Below, piece by piece: positions 1-9,885 of a DNA stretch of 64,000 bases (positions are counted from its first letter, which is position 1; the number at the start of each line of letters is the position of its first letter). Source of the stretch: Desulfobacterium sp. (GTDB lineage: Bacteria > Desulfobacterota > Desulfobacteria > Desulfobacterales > Desulfobacteraceae); assembly GCA_016342325.1 (NCBI GenBank), contig JAEINR010000017.1:1-64000 (forward strand). Reading direction: 5' to 3'. The notes beneath the pieces were generated by a model. It saw nothing but the letters and a program-made list of their open reading frames with translations. It searched no databases and was not told the origin of the DNA. Both the position numbers and the translations under genes were made by a program.

Positions 1-2
1 AA

Positions 3-173
3 CGGACCTTCGCCTGGTATTTCGGGCGGCATAAATTGCATTTCAAATTATCAGATGTCAGGAGCTCTGAATTTACAGATTTAGAAATCTATCCGAGCTT
101 ATTTAGAACCTACAAACGAACCACTTACTTAAAGATTACTAAACGTATTTATGACATCCTTGAATTTATATAA
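3..173 (+). CDS. C-terminal fragment of an unidentified protein (5' end outside window)
   Basis: The third frame is open from the window edge to a TAA at 171-173, giving 56 residues rich in aromatic and basic amino acids. It overlaps the start of the Wzy-like gene by 23 bases, the tight packing expected inside a polysaccharide operon. The fragment is too short to assign; the context suggests another glycan enzyme such as a glycosyltransferase or polysaccharide deacetylase, but no diagnostic motif is visible. Confidence 0.5.
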   Translation, partial: RTFAWYFGRHKLHFKLSDVRSSEFTDLEIYPSLFRTYKRTTYLKITKRIYDILEFI

Positions 174-1605
174 CACTAAATTACTTGCAGTCGCAATAGT
201 ATTTATTGCTTCCTTTATTTTAGGAATGCTTTTTGTCTTTAATACTATTTCCCTTGCTGTAAATAAATATTTTTTAGCATATCTTTTTATTATGATTTCT
301 ACGATAGTGGTCTATTTTTCAACGTACCGTGGTGACGACGGTATTGATCTTTTATCTCCAATGCAATTTTATTTGCCTTTTTATATATTGTTTTTTTCTT
401 TTTTGTTATCATTCCCGATAATTTGGCATCGTGGAGCTATGAATCCGCTTGTTTTTTTTGTATTAATATTATCATATCTTGGATTGTTTATTGGATTAAA
501 CATTGGTAATTCCAAAAGGATTCCAAAAAATAATACAAATAATACAAATAATAATACCTCAACAGAGTTTATTAACTTCTTCACATTGAAAAATAGAAAA
601 GTACTTGGCTATACACTATATCTTGTTGGGGGCTTATCGCTTTTGATATTGATTCTAATGCGCGGTTCTGCAATCTGGGGTGAAGATATCGTTGGGAAAA
701 GATTTCAATCACATTTTTCCGGAGCAGGATATTTGTTTTATCTTGGAACCCTAATCAATGTAGGCGTAGGTATCTTATTAATTGATTATTATACCTCAAA
801 TAAAAAAAATATTGGTAAAATAAAAATTTATAGTATAGTGTCTCTTGCGATTTTATTAGGGGCTCTGTACGGTTCCCGAGCAGTAATATTTCCCATTATG
901 TTTCAAGTTATTATATATAGGCATCTTATAAAAAAAAAAATCACATTGAAAACCCTTCTTCAATCCTTATTTATATTAACTGGAATGTGCATTCTTGTTT
1001 TATATTCCAGATTGCTTGCACTAGGTTATCAAGAGTGGTATTTACCATACCTCATTCGTTTAAATTTCCCTCTAAGCCTAAAATTTATTGCACCTTTGGT
1101 ACTTTCTTTGAGATCTCCCATAGAAAATTTAAGCCTATTGCTACATATTTTCCCAGCTAAGCATGATTACTTTTATGGATGGCTTCTATCCTCACCTTTC
1201 CTGACGGTGTTGCCTGGCAAACAAATTTTAGGTCAAGAATATATTCAAATCCTACTGGGAAATGATCCAAGAATGGTTGGTTTAGCGGCTGTAACATTGC
1301 CAGGTTCATTATTTTGCGAATTGGGGTGGGTGGCTGTTTTTTTCGGTTCAATCTTTATTGGAATATCTTTGAAATATGTGTATGCGCTTATGATCAATAA
1401 TCGCTCTATGATAACGTTGCTGATTTACGGGAATCTTCTTCCGCAATATGTGATTTGGATTTATGGTGGATTTATGCCGATCATCGTTATGGTGATAACT
1501 TCGTACATCCTTTTTCTAAAAATAATATCAGGAGAAACCCATGCCGTCAAGCTGCCCAACGAAGGTGCTTTGTTTTCCATCATATCCAATAAGAGACGCT
1601 TCTAG
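151..1605 (+). CDS. Wzy-like oligosaccharide repeat-unit polymerase
   Basis: A 484-residue, very hydrophobic inner-membrane protein with roughly ten to twelve predicted membrane segments and a large periplasmic-type loop in the second half (about residues 290-400), the layout of O-antigen/exopolysaccharide polymerases. These polymerise undecaprenyl-linked repeat units in the periplasm. An Asn/Thr-rich stretch around residues 127-137 lies between two membrane segments. Sequence conservation in this family is low, so the call rests on topology and on the glycosyltransferases that follow. Base composition is strongly AT-rich, like the next five genes. No good ribosome binding site precedes the ATG at 151; translational coupling to the upstream gene is likely. 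Confidence 0.6.
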   Translation: MTSLNLYNTKLLAVAIVFIASFILGMLFVFNTISLAVNKYFLAYLFIMISTIVVYFSTYRGDDGIDLLSPMQFYLPFYILFFSFLLSFPIIWHRGAMNPLVFFVLILSYLGLFIGLNIGNSKRIPKNNTNNTNNNTSTEFINFFTLKNRKVLGYTLYLVGGLSLLILILMRGSAIWGEDIVGKRFQSHFSGAGYLFYLGTLINVGVGILLIDYYTSNKKNIGKIKIYSIVSLAILLGALYGSRAVIFPIMFQVIIYRHLIKKKITLKTLLQSLFILTGMCILVLYSRLLALGYQEWYLPYLIRLNFPLSLKFIAPLVLSLRSPIENLSLLLHIFPAKHDYFYGWLLSSPFLTVLPGKQILGQEYIQILLGNDPRMVGLAAVTLPGSLFCELGWVAVFFGSIFIGISLKYVYALMINNRSMITLLIYGNLLPQYVIWIYGGFMPIIVMVITSYILFLKIISGETHAVKLPNEGALFSIISNKRRF

Positions 1606-2641
1606 CAGACATCGAATTTATAATTACAAAGAACCTCTTGAGCAGTTAGGGTACATAGTTCACATATCACCCTCCAGTAGTGAATTTTTATTCAACCTTT
1701 TTTATAAAATTCTTCTTAAAAGACCTAAAAACAAATTTAAGGAGAGGTTCTATAAAGTACTCCGTGGATTATATTACTCTCATGTTTTTTTGAAAAGATT
1801 CGTCGTTATTTCTCTTCGCTCTTCTAATTACGATGTGATTTTCATTCATAGATCTCTGGTCCCAAATGGTATTGGATATTTGGAAAGATTATTACAAAAA
1901 TATAACCATAATATCCTCTTTGATTTTGACGATGCGATTTTTGAGTTTCCTCGTAACAAGAAGAATATGCCTGTCTTTTTAAGACAGGCCAAACATATAA
2001 TATCTGGGAGTCCTTTTTTAAAAAGATATGCGATTCAATTTAATACTAATGTTCACGAAATTCCGACGTGCTTAAAACTAAGTGACTTAAAAAATAAAGT
2101 TCAACAGAAAAATACGGATATCGTTTTAGGTTGGATTGGAAGTCCTATGAATCTTAAACATCTAAAACTTGTCTCAAAGTCAATTAAGAAAATAATGCTA
2201 AAGTATAACACTGTACAATTCAAAATCATATGTGACGGTCAAGCATATAGTATTGATAACCGTATTAATCATAGAATTGAAGGGATACAGTGGACGTTAG
2301 ACAAAGAGATAGACCTTATAGATACCATTGATATTGGTATTATGCCTCTTTACGAAGATAATTATAGCAAGGGTAAATGTGGTTTTAAATTAATTCAATA
2401 TATGTCTATGGGGAAAGCTGTTATTTGTTCACCAGTTGGGATTAATGCAAATATTGTTGAACATAATATTAATGGTTTCCATGCTTCAAATGATGAAGAA
2501 TGGGAACTCTATTTAGATAAACTGATTTCCAACACAACTAAAAGAAATGATATGGGGAAATATGGACGACAAAAAGTGGAAAAACTATTTTCTTTAGATG
2601 TCTGTCTAAAGAAAATTGACTTGATATTAAAAGAAATGTAA
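1541..2641 (+). CDS. GT-B fold glycosyltransferase (family 4-like)
   Basis: A 366-residue soluble-type protein. The C-terminal half has the nucleotide-sugar-binding layout of GT-B enzymes: GWIGSP near residue 198, then GFKLIQYMSMGKAVICSPVG near residues 284-303, where a Lys-rich loop replaces the usual EGLP and is followed by the helix contacting the donor. It probably adds one sugar to the lipid-linked repeat unit at the cytoplasmic face. The start at 1541 has AGGAG close upstream and overlaps the polymerase gene by 65 bases in another frame. Donor and acceptor cannot be deduced. Confidence 0.72.
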   Translation: MPSSCPTKVLCFPSYPIRDASSRHRIYNYKEPLEQLGYIVHISPSSSEFLFNLFYKILLKRPKNKFKERFYKVLRGLYYSHVFLKRFVVISLRSSNYDVIFIHRSLVPNGIGYLERLLQKYNHNILFDFDDAIFEFPRNKKNMPVFLRQAKHIISGSPFLKRYAIQFNTNVHEIPTCLKLSDLKNKVQQKNTDIVLGWIGSPMNLKHLKLVSKSIKKIMLKYNTVQFKIICDGQAYSIDNRINHRIEGIQWTLDKEIDLIDTIDIGIMPLYEDNYSKGKCGFKLIQYMSMGKAVICSPVGINANIVEHNINGFHASNDEEWELYLDKLISNTTKRNDMGKYGRQKVEKLFSLDVCLKKIDLILKEM

Positions 2642-2783
2642 GCCTTATGACGACTAAGCCTCTGGCCGAATATTTTTACCTATATAAAAAGTTAGAGATA
2701 GCCTAATTTAAAGAGTTTGGAGTCTGCAGGAATAGGTAAATATATATAGACACCTACTTTATTAATGTGAATAGGAATTTATT

Positions 2784-4025
2784 ATGAAAATACTTTTCAT
2801 AAATAATTATATGTATCTTAGAGGTGGAGCAGAAGTTTCTTTGATGCAAACTGCAGACTTGTTAATAAAAAATGGTCATGAGGTTTGTTTTGTTGGTACC
2901 GACTTTAATGAAGATACGTTAATTTACAATCCAAAACATACAATTTCAAACATAGAACAAAGTAATAGATCTAATTTAATTAAAAAGATTCAAGAAGGAA
3001 GCAGGATATTCTACTGTGCCAGTGCAGTCAAGACTATAAGGCACGTTATTAGTAAAGAAAAACCTGACATTGTACATCTCAACAACATACACAATAAATT
3101 GTCTCCAGCTGTTGTATGGGAAATAAAAAGAGCTAAAATTCCTATGGTTTGGAGTTTACGTGATTTTAAACTAGTATGTCCGAGTTATTCTTTAAGCCTT
3201 AAAGGACAAACCTGCAATGCATGTCGGAAAGGCAATTATATAAATGCCGTTATAAACAGATGTCAAAAAAAATCATTTGTTATGAGTGCCCTTGTATTTT
3301 TTCAATCGCATTTATTTAACACTTGTTTAAAAATAGACTCTCAAATAAGTTGCTTTTTGCCAACGAGCAAATTTATGTATGATATGTTTGTTCATATGGG
3401 ATTTGAAGGCAAAATGAAAATTTTACCTAATTTTCTTGATTTAGACAAATGTATACCAAATTATAACGTTAATTCAAACAAAGCACTTTATTTCGGCAGG
3501 TTATCGCATGAAAAAGGTCTCTATACACTGGTGGATGCAATATTAGATTTAGATATTGACTTTGAATTTATTGGTGATGGCCCTGAAAAAAATAAGCTTA
3601 TTTCAATTGTGAAATGCAAAACAAAAGGCAACCGAATCACCTTTTTAGGGCATATCTCGCAAAAAAAATTAAGAGAAAAAATCAAAAATTCCCTTTTTGT
3701 AGTATTACCTTCTGAATGTTCTGAAACATTTGGGAGAACGATAATAGAGTCGTTTGCCATGGGACGACCTGTTGTTGGCTCAAGAATTGGCGGCATCCCT
3801 GAATTAGTTATTGATAATGAGACCGGTCTAACTTTCATTCCGGGGGATACCAATGATTTGAAGAAGAAAATGCTTAAATTAATAAACGACAAAGAATTGG
3901 CTAATAAACTTGGACAAAATGCGAGAAAGCTTATCGAGAAAAAGTTCCAGGCAACTATTGTTTATCAACGCCTTATAGGAATCTATAAGAATGTCATCGA
4001 AAATTACTACACATCAAAAAAATAA
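2784..4025 (+). CDS. Family 4 glycosyltransferase
   Basis: A 413-residue GT-B enzyme. The N-terminal domain begins with MKILFINNYMYLRGGAE, the donor/acceptor loop GGAE of GT4 proteins. The C-terminal domain carries YFGRLSHEKG near residue 236 and the E-x7-E signature in ETFGRTIIESFAMGRPVV near residue 315. A cysteine-containing insertion (about residues 133-158) is common in one GT4 subgroup. It should transfer a hexose or derivative to the growing repeat unit. A 142-base spacer with no recognisable promoter separates it from the previous gene; AGGA lies seven bases before the ATG. Confidence 0.82.
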   Translation: MKILFINNYMYLRGGAEVSLMQTADLLIKNGHEVCFVGTDFNEDTLIYNPKHTISNIEQSNRSNLIKKIQEGSRIFYCASAVKTIRHVISKEKPDIVHLNNIHNKLSPAVVWEIKRAKIPMVWSLRDFKLVCPSYSLSLKGQTCNACRKGNYINAVINRCQKKSFVMSALVFFQSHLFNTCLKIDSQISCFLPTSKFMYDMFVHMGFEGKMKILPNFLDLDKCIPNYNVNSNKALYFGRLSHEKGLYTLVDAILDLDIDFEFIGDGPEKNKLISIVKCKTKGNRITFLGHISQKKLREKIKNSLFVVLPSECSETFGRTIIESFAMGRPVVGSRIGGIPELVIDNETGLTFIPGDTNDLKKKMLKLINDKELANKLGQNARKLIEKKFQATIVYQRLIGIYKNVIENYYTSKK

Positions 4026-5097
4026 AATGATGCCAACGGATTTATCACTCATAGTGACGTATAGATGTCAGATGCGTTGTCAGATGTGCAATATTTGGAA
4101 AAATCCAACTCAAAAAGAAAAGGAAATATCTGCAAAAGATTTAGAATTCTTACCACAGTTTAAATTTATAAATATTACTGGAGGTGAGCCTTTTTTAAGA
4201 GATGATCTTGAAGATATCATCTCCGTGGTATCAAAAAAAACAGAGCGAATTGTTATTTCTACATCGGGATATCATAATAAAAGAATCATCGACCTTGCGA
4301 AAAAATTCCCCAAAATTGGCTTCCGTATCAGTATCGAAGGACTTTCCTTGAAAAATGACGAATTAAGAGGGCGTAAAGGTGGATTTGACAGGGGACTAAA
4401 AACCCTCTTGGGGCTCAAGAAACAAGGTGTTAAAGATATTGGCTTTGGGATCACGGTTTCCAATCATAACTCTGAAGATATGCTTTGGTTATATGTACTT
4501 GGCAAATCAATGAAAATGGAATTTGCAACAGCTGCTTTTCACAATTCATACTATTTTCATAAAGATGATAATCATATTATCAACATTGATGAAGTTTGTA
4601 GTAACTTTCAGAATCTTGCAAGTCTTCAAATGAAAGAGATGAATCCTAAATCATGGTTTAGAGCTCTCTTCAATATAGGCCTTATTAATTATGTTAGAGG
4701 CGGAAAACGAATGTTGCCCTGTGAAGCGGGATCGATAAATTTTTTTATAGATCCCTATGGGGAAGTATATCCTTGTAATGGGCTTGAGGAAAAATACTGG
4801 AAAGAAAGTTTTGGTAACATTAATGAATTTTCGTCATTTGAAAAAATTTGGTTAAGTGAAGCTGCCGACAGAATAAGAACAAAAGTAAGGACTTGCCCAA
4901 AAAATTGCTGGATGGTCGGAACAGCATCACCAGTAATGCATAAATATCTAAAAAGTATATTTCCTTGGATTTTGAAAAATAAGATTAAAAGTTTGTTAAA
5001 AATGAAAATTGACACTTCTCCACCATATTTTGATGTCGGGCAGGATATCAAGCAAGGAGATTTAAGAATTCCATGCAAGGATGTCAAAAGAATATAA
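3991..5097 (+). CDS. Radical SAM/SPASM domain protein
   Basis: A 368-residue protein. The radical SAM cluster motif CxxxCxxC is present as RCQMRCQMCNIW near residue 30, followed by the SAM-binding NITGGEPFLR. The C-terminal region has spaced cysteines (CEAGSINFF near 244, YPCNG, then CPKNCW) typical of SPASM auxiliary iron-sulfur clusters. SPASM enzymes modify peptides or sugars; in glycan loci they can act on nucleotide sugars. It overlaps the preceding glycosyltransferase by 35 bases. A second possible start is the ATG pair at 4027. Because PqqD-like and leader-peptide genes lie 6-8 kb downstream, a peptide substrate is possible, but distance and intervening glycan genes make that speculative. 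Confidence 0.8.
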   Translation: MSSKITTHQKNKMMPTDLSLIVTYRCQMRCQMCNIWKNPTQKEKEISAKDLEFLPQFKFINITGGEPFLRDDLEDIISVVSKKTERIVISTSGYHNKRIIDLAKKFPKIGFRISIEGLSLKNDELRGRKGGFDRGLKTLLGLKKQGVKDIGFGITVSNHNSEDMLWLYVLGKSMKMEFATAAFHNSYYFHKDDNHIINIDEVCSNFQNLASLQMKEMNPKSWFRALFNIGLINYVRGGKRMLPCEAGSINFFIDPYGEVYPCNGLEEKYWKESFGNINEFSSFEKIWLSEAADRIRTKVRTCPKNCWMVGTASPVMHKYLKSIFPWILKNKIKSLLKMKIDTSPPYFDVGQDIKQGDLRIPCKDVKRI

Positions 5098-6200
5098 TGA
5101 AAATATTTATTACAGGAACACGTGGAATTCCAGACATCCCAGGTGGAGTTGAAAAACACTGCCAGGAGCTTTATCCCTTGATAGCCAATATGGGGCATGA
5201 CGTCCATGTTGCTACACGCAAGCCTTATGTAGCAAAAAAACATGATAGATGGAAAGATGTTAGCCTCGTTCACATTTATGCTCCCCGAAAAAAGAGTTTT
5301 GAAGCAATTACTCATACCTTTCTGGCGGTTATTAAAGCAAAAAAACTGGATTTTGATATTATACATATCCACGCTGTTGGCCCCGGGGTTATGGTTCCTT
5401 TTGCAAAGATACTTGGATTGAAAGTCGTTTTTACCACCCATGGCCCTGATTATGACAGACAGAAATGGGGAAAAATTGCAAAAACAGTGTTACAGTTTGG
5501 TGAATATTTTGGAAGTAAATTCGCAGATAATGTGATTGTGATCTCAACTGTTATTCAAAATATTATTAAAATACGATGTAATACAAAATCTCACATCATT
5601 TTTAATGGTGTTCCTCTGCCAAAACTTTCAAAACAAACTGATTTCCTTACCAAAATTGGTGTGAAGTCTGGGAACTATATTATTGCTGTCTCCAGATTTG
5701 TACCTGAAAAAGGTCTTGACCTTCTTATCAAGAGTTACCAATCTATAGAAACTAAATGTAAGCTCGTTATTGCTGGCGATGCAGATCATGAAACCGCATA
5801 TAGTAAAAAACTTAAAAAGATGATTGATAAAGATGAGAATATAATCAGAACAGGATATATATTAGGAGAACCTTTAGGGCAGCTTTTTTCACATGCGAAG
5901 CTCTTTGTTATGCCATCCTACCATGAAGGTTTGCCCATTTCCTTGCTTGAAGCCATGAGTTACGGACTGTCTGTTCTGGTGTCTGACATTCCGGCAAATC
6001 TTGAAGTTGATCTTCCAAAAAATCGATTTTTTAAGTGCGGTGATATGAATGATTTGAAAGATAAAATGGAACATCATCTTGCCGGTACTATTTCGAAAAA
6101 TGAAAAAATGAATTTTAGACTCCAGATAGAAGAAAAATATAATTGGGAGAAAATTGCAAAACAAATTGTCAATATCTATGAAAACACACTCGAAAAATAA
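5097..6200 (+). CDS. Family 4 glycosyltransferase
   Basis: The start at 5097 is chosen because TAATG couples it to the previous stop and gives the standard N-terminus MKIFITGTRGIPDIPGGVEK, the G-rich acceptor loop of GT4 enzymes; an in-frame ATG 24 bases upstream is less likely. The donor domain has AVSRFVPEKGLD near residue 193 and the E-x7-E motif in HEGLPISLLEAMSYG near residue 275. About 367 residues, normal for GT4. It acts in the cytoplasm on undecaprenyl-linked glycan. The substrate is unknown. Confidence 0.82.
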   Translation: MKIFITGTRGIPDIPGGVEKHCQELYPLIANMGHDVHVATRKPYVAKKHDRWKDVSLVHIYAPRKKSFEAITHTFLAVIKAKKLDFDIIHIHAVGPGVMVPFAKILGLKVVFTTHGPDYDRQKWGKIAKTVLQFGEYFGSKFADNVIVISTVIQNIIKIRCNTKSHIIFNGVPLPKLSKQTDFLTKIGVKSGNYIIAVSRFVPEKGLDLLIKSYQSIETKCKLVIAGDADHETAYSKKLKKMIDKDENIIRTGYILGEPLGQLFSHAKLFVMPSYHEGLPISLLEAMSYGLSVLVSDIPANLEVDLPKNRFFKCGDMNDLKDKMEHHLAGTISKNEKMNFRLQIEEKYNWEKIAKQIVNIYENTLEK

Positions 6201-7356
6201 AAGACTTGAAATCATTCTCTGTTGCGCAAGTACAAAACTTGAGACTTCTCAAATTAAAAGGCTCGAAAAACTTGTTAAAGATGCGGTTGATTGGCAGCCC
6301 ATTCTTGATCTTGCGATTGAACACGGATTGATCAATTTTTTATATTATCATTTGAAAAATACTTGCAAAGAACTTGTACCTAAAAATTTTTTTATCCTCT
6401 TACAAAGGTATTATTTTCAAAACAGCGCCAGAAATCTCTCCTTAAGTGCAAGCCTTATTAAATTAGTGAATCTGCTAAAGAAAAATAATATTACTGTTGT
6501 ACCGTTCAAAGGACCTGTTCAAGCTCAAATATTGTATAAAGATCCTGGTCTTAGATCTTTTTCAGATCTTGATATTCTTGTAAAAAGGGAGGATGCCGTT
6601 AACGCGCGAAATCTACTTTTTCAAAATGGGTTCACGACAGATATTATTATTCCAGACAACCAGTTAATTAAATATCTTGCAAAGGAAAATTTTTTCACTT
6701 TAATAAGCAGATCCGGTTCAATTGTAATTGATCTTCACTGGGAGATGACAGGTCGGTATTCACTATACCCGTTATATCTTGAAGATTTACCAGGATCTCT
6801 TGAAAATGCGAAACTCGTTGACATTAATATCCTCTCTCTTTCCTGTGAAGACATGCTGATTCAATTATGTATTCACGGAACAAGTCACTGTTGGGATAAA
6901 TTGGAGATGGTCTGTTCGGTTGCAGAAATAGTGAAATCCAACAGGATCAAGGACTGGGATGGTATAATACGAAGAGCCAGCAGATTCAAATGCAGAAGAA
7001 TGATTTATCTAGGGCTTCTACTTGCTAAACATTTGTTTGATATTGTTTTACCCGGTGAAATTGAAGCCAGTATGAAGAATGACCTTAGAATTAATAAACT
7101 GTCAAAGCGTATTCTTCAAAATATTTTAAAAGAAAAAACGGCTTATACTGAAAGTTTAAGCTGGAGATTTTCGCCAACACATTTCCTTGTACGGGATAAT
7201 CTATTTGACATGGTTCACTATTTCTTCAGGCTTTTGTTTCGTCCAACTGTTCGGGAATGGATCAAGTATCCCCTGCCGGATTCTTTGTTGTTTCTTTATT
7301 ATATTTTGCGGCCGTACAGATTAATAAAGGACGGGCTCAGGGGAAAAAATGCTTAG
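6178..7356 (+). CDS. Nucleotidyltransferase-fold protein (NTP_transf_5-like)
   Basis: About 392 residues. The central region has the family pattern VPFKGPVQAQILY followed by LRSFSDLDILV (near residues 105-140), in which the two Asp residues of DLD belong to a Pol-beta-like metal site. Members of this uncharacterised family recur beside PqqD-like and HPr-kinase-like genes in exosortase-associated glycan loci and in some lasso-peptide clusters, as here. It may nucleotidylate or otherwise modify a peptide, lipid or sugar; no reaction is established. The ATG at 6178 lies inside the previous gene; a TTG at 6154 with GGGAG just upstream is an alternative start. Confidence 0.75.
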   Translation: MKTHSKNKRLEIILCCASTKLETSQIKRLEKLVKDAVDWQPILDLAIEHGLINFLYYHLKNTCKELVPKNFFILLQRYYFQNSARNLSLSASLIKLVNLLKKNNITVVPFKGPVQAQILYKDPGLRSFSDLDILVKREDAVNARNLLFQNGFTTDIIIPDNQLIKYLAKENFFTLISRSGSIVIDLHWEMTGRYSLYPLYLEDLPGSLENAKLVDINILSLSCEDMLIQLCIHGTSHCWDKLEMVCSVAEIVKSNRIKDWDGIIRRASRFKCRRMIYLGLLLAKHLFDIVLPGEIEASMKNDLRINKLSKRILQNILKEKTAYTESLSWRFSPTHFLVRDNLFDMVHYFFRLLFRPTVREWIKYPLPDSLLFLYYILRPYRLIKDGLRGKNA

Positions 7357-8788
7357 GGAACATGGAACAATAACCACAGAGGTACAGAAGGTTCTGGATA
7401 TTGCGATAACTGCTTCATCGTTCATAGCAGCCTATTATATCAAAAGGAATCTACCGGGAGCGTGGGGCCATCTTTCCATCGAACCCAATTATTACGTTGT
7501 CCTCCTGATGATAATCATTACCTGGTACATCTCATTTCAATGGACGGGAATGTATATATCCTACCGGATATCCACTTTCTGGGAATTTTTATCCATAATT
7601 ATCAAATCCGTATTTTTGGGGTTGGTGCTTTTGAATATTGGGCTGTATGTCATTCATCTCCAGGACATCAGCCGGCTTTTAATGGGCATTTTTCTGGCGC
7701 TCAACATCTTTTTGCTGACCCTCTCCAAATTCATGGTTTTCATGCTCTTGAGAAGATTGAGGGCAAGGGGAGTCAACACCAGGAATGTTCTGGTCATTGG
7801 AAGCCGTGAGCGGGCCATTGATTTGATCCGATCCGTTGAAAACCACAGAGGGACAGGGTATAAAATCCTGGGTTGTTTCGATCTGACTGCTGATATGGTT
7901 GGCAACACGGTTGTCAACGGTCACAAGGTTATCGGATCCATGGGGGAACTGGAACAATATCTGATTGATAATGTTGTAGATGAACTTGTTTTTGCAATAC
8001 CCCTAAGATTGATCGTGTATGCGGACAGGTACCTTTCAATGGCTGAGAGCATGGGCGTAAAGGTGAGAATCATTCCGGACTGGCAGATCCACTATCTCAT
8101 GTATCAACCGGGCATTGCCCATATCCAATTTGAAGATTTTCTTGGCGTCTCGACCATGGCGCTTCAGACAACGCCACAAAATGAGGGGAAACTGTTTATT
8201 AAGACCCTCATGGATTACGGCGCCGGTTTCTTTTTTCTGGTGCTCTCTCTTCCGCTGTTAATCGTGATTTCTGCAGCAATCAAGCTGATCTCCAAAGGCC
8301 CTGTTCTTTACAAACAGGAAAGGCTTGGACTCAACGGTCGCAAATTCATGGTCTATAAATTCAGGACAATGGTGGATAACGCCGATGAGCTTCAAAAAGA
8401 ACTCATGGAAATGAATGAGGCGGATGGGCCGGTATTTAAGATTAAAAATGACCCGCGAATCATTACCTGGGTGGGTGTTTTACTGCGCAAAACCAGTCTT
8501 GACGAGTTGCCCCAGTTGATTAACGTCCTAAGGGGAGAAATGAGCCTTGTGGGCCCGAGACCCCCCATTCCTTCTGAGGTGGGTGAATATTCAATCTGGC
8601 AGCGACGGCGACTCTCCATGAAGCCGGGCCTTACCTGTATCTGGCAGATCTCCCCCCGGAGAAATGATTTGAGTTTTGACGACTGGATGAAGATGGATCT
8701 TAAATATATTGACACCTGGTCCCTTTTTAACGATGTTAAGCTTTTGGTGCTCACAGCAAAGGCTGTACTTATGGGTTCCGGCCGATAG
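7349..8788 (+). CDS. Undecaprenyl-phosphate sugar-1-phosphate transferase (WbaP/EpsE-like)
   Basis: A 479-residue polyisoprenyl-phosphate hexose-1-phosphate transferase that starts repeat-unit assembly. The N-terminal half has four or five membrane segments and a NAD-binding-like CoA-binding-type fold ([10 protein letters not shown] near residue 150). The C-terminal catalytic domain shows a membrane re-entrant helix, then [39 protein letters not shown] and a PG(L/I)TCIWQ block, all hallmarks of the family. AGGGG precedes the ATG and the gene overlaps the nucleotidyltransferase by eight bases. From here on the GC content rises compared with the glycosyltransferase genes upstream. Confidence 0.92.
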   Translation: MLREHGTITTEVQKVLDIAITASSFIAAYYIKRNLPGAWGHLSIEPNYYVVLLMIIITWYISFQWTGMYISYRISTFWEFLSIIIKSVFLGLVLLNIGLYVIHLQDISRLLMGIFLALNIFLLTLSKFMVFMLLRRLRARGVNTRNVLVIGSRERAIDLIRSVENHRGTGYKILGCFDLTADMVGNTVVNGHKVIGSMGELEQYLIDNVVDELVFAIPLRLIVYADRYLSMAESMGVKVRIIPDWQIHYLMYQPGIAHIQFEDFLGVSTMALQTTPQNEGKLFIKTLMDYGAGFFFLVLSLPLLIVISAAIKLISKGPVLYKQERLGLNGRKFMVYKFRTMVDNADELQKELMEMNEADGPVFKIKNDPRIITWVGVLLRKTSLDELPQLINVLRGEMSLVGPRPPIPSEVGEYSIWQRRRLSMKPGLTCIWQISPRRNDLSFDDWMKMDLKYIDTWSLFNDVKLLVLTAKAVLMGSGR

Positions 8789-8802
8789 GGCAGGGCATTG
8801 AT

Positions 8803-9885
8803 TTGGATTGCGTGTTTTCATACAAGACAAAAATTATTGTTTTTCTAATTCTGGGTTTTGTTACGGTATTTTCGGCGCTTTTTTTTGATCGTTACCAGGA
8901 TTGCGGTCCAGAAATGCTTAAAGACGCTGATTTTGAACAGGGCTCTGCATATTGGAAGGTGGAAAAGGGAGCGGGGTGCCAGGTGAATCTGGATGACGGA
9001 GTGCTGCATATTGCATCTTCTGAATCGAACCGGAACATATTGGTATGGCAACCTGTTAAAGGGTTGGAACAGGTTTTCGCTGTAAGGGTAAAGGCGTTGA
9101 TTCGTTGCAAAGATGTCGTTCCCGGCAATAAGGTTTGGAACAAAGCTCGCATGATCATGACGCAGCATGATGGCACAACAACCCAATGGAAACGGCCCCA
9201 CACCGTCGCTCTTTTTTCCGGCACAAGCAACTGGGAGCGTTACAACAGTTCCTTTGTCATTGCGCCAGACACAAGGGAGCTGAGGGTTGCGGCACAATTA
9301 GCCCATTGCACAGGCGCCATTGAGATCAAGGACTTGAGTCTCACTCCTGTGCGCCAGACACCATGGTATGGTTGGGCACAGAAAATGATATTATCTGCAT
9401 GGGGTATCTATCTTGTTCATATTTTTGGTTCGTGTATCGGTTCCGGCAAAAAGAATTTTCCCAGGATCCTGTTTGTTCTCTCCTTTGCTTTGATTCTGTT
9501 TGGTACATCAATGCCGGGTCGGATTAAAAAACAGATTTCTCAAGATTTTAAAGAACAGGTGTACGCTTACTCGTCAGAATCAATTGATACCGTGCAAAAT
9601 ATTGAACAAATATTTCATAATTTAATACCGTGGGATATTTCAAAGATCGCCCATTTGGTATTATTTATAGGGTTTGGTCTTATCTTGTCATCTATTATGC
9701 CCTCTGGCTCCGGGGCTTATGTTATGCTCAATCTCATGTTTTTTGCCGGTGCCACGGAATTTATTCAATTTTATATTGACGGTCGAACGCCTCTGCCGGG
9801 TGATTTTGTAATTGACAGCACAGGCGGTTTGGTTGGACTTTTCTTGGCAAAAAGCATTCAAGTATTCAGCGATAGGAAGAGATGA
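8803..9885 (+). CDS. VanZ-like membrane protein with an extracytoplasmic jelly-roll-like domain
   Basis: About 360 residues. A first membrane segment (residues 9-28) is followed by an approximately 150-residue beta-rich domain that looks like a carbohydrate-binding jelly roll ([16 protein letters not shown] onward). Several membrane helices then end in a VanZ-type core: SKIAHLVLF, then [12 protein letters not shown] and [13 protein letters not shown], which keep the E-Q-R-D pattern of VanZ proteins. The role is unknown; VanZ-like proteins are frequent in exosortase/exopolysaccharide loci. The start is a TTG at 8803 with a weak ribosome binding site; a GTG at 8812 is another candidate. Its stop overlaps the next gene in ATGA. 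Confidence 0.65.
   Translation: MDCVFSYKTKIIVFLILGFVTVFSALFFDRYQDCGPEMLKDADFEQGSAYWKVEKGAGCQVNLDDGVLHIASSESNRNILVWQPVKGLEQVFAVRVKALIRCKDVVPGNKVWNKARMIMTQHDGTTTQWKRPHTVALFSGTSNWERYNSSFVIAPDTRELRVAAQLAHCTGAIEIKDLSLTPVRQTPWYGWAQKMILSAWGIYLVHIFGSCIGSGKKNFPRILFVLSFALILFGTSMPGRIKKQISQDFKEQVYAYSSESIDTVQNIEQIFHNLIPWDISKIAHLVLFIGFGLILSSIMPSGSGAYVMLNLMFFAGATEFIQFYIDGRTPLPGDFVIDSTGGLVGLFLAKSIQVFSDRKR

Noticed and set aside
527-560. Short AAT/ACAAAT tandem tract inside the Wzy-like gene, possible phase-variation site
   Set aside because: The repeat unit is nine bases and stays in frame, only two or three copies are present, and it simply encodes an Asn/Thr loop between membrane segments.
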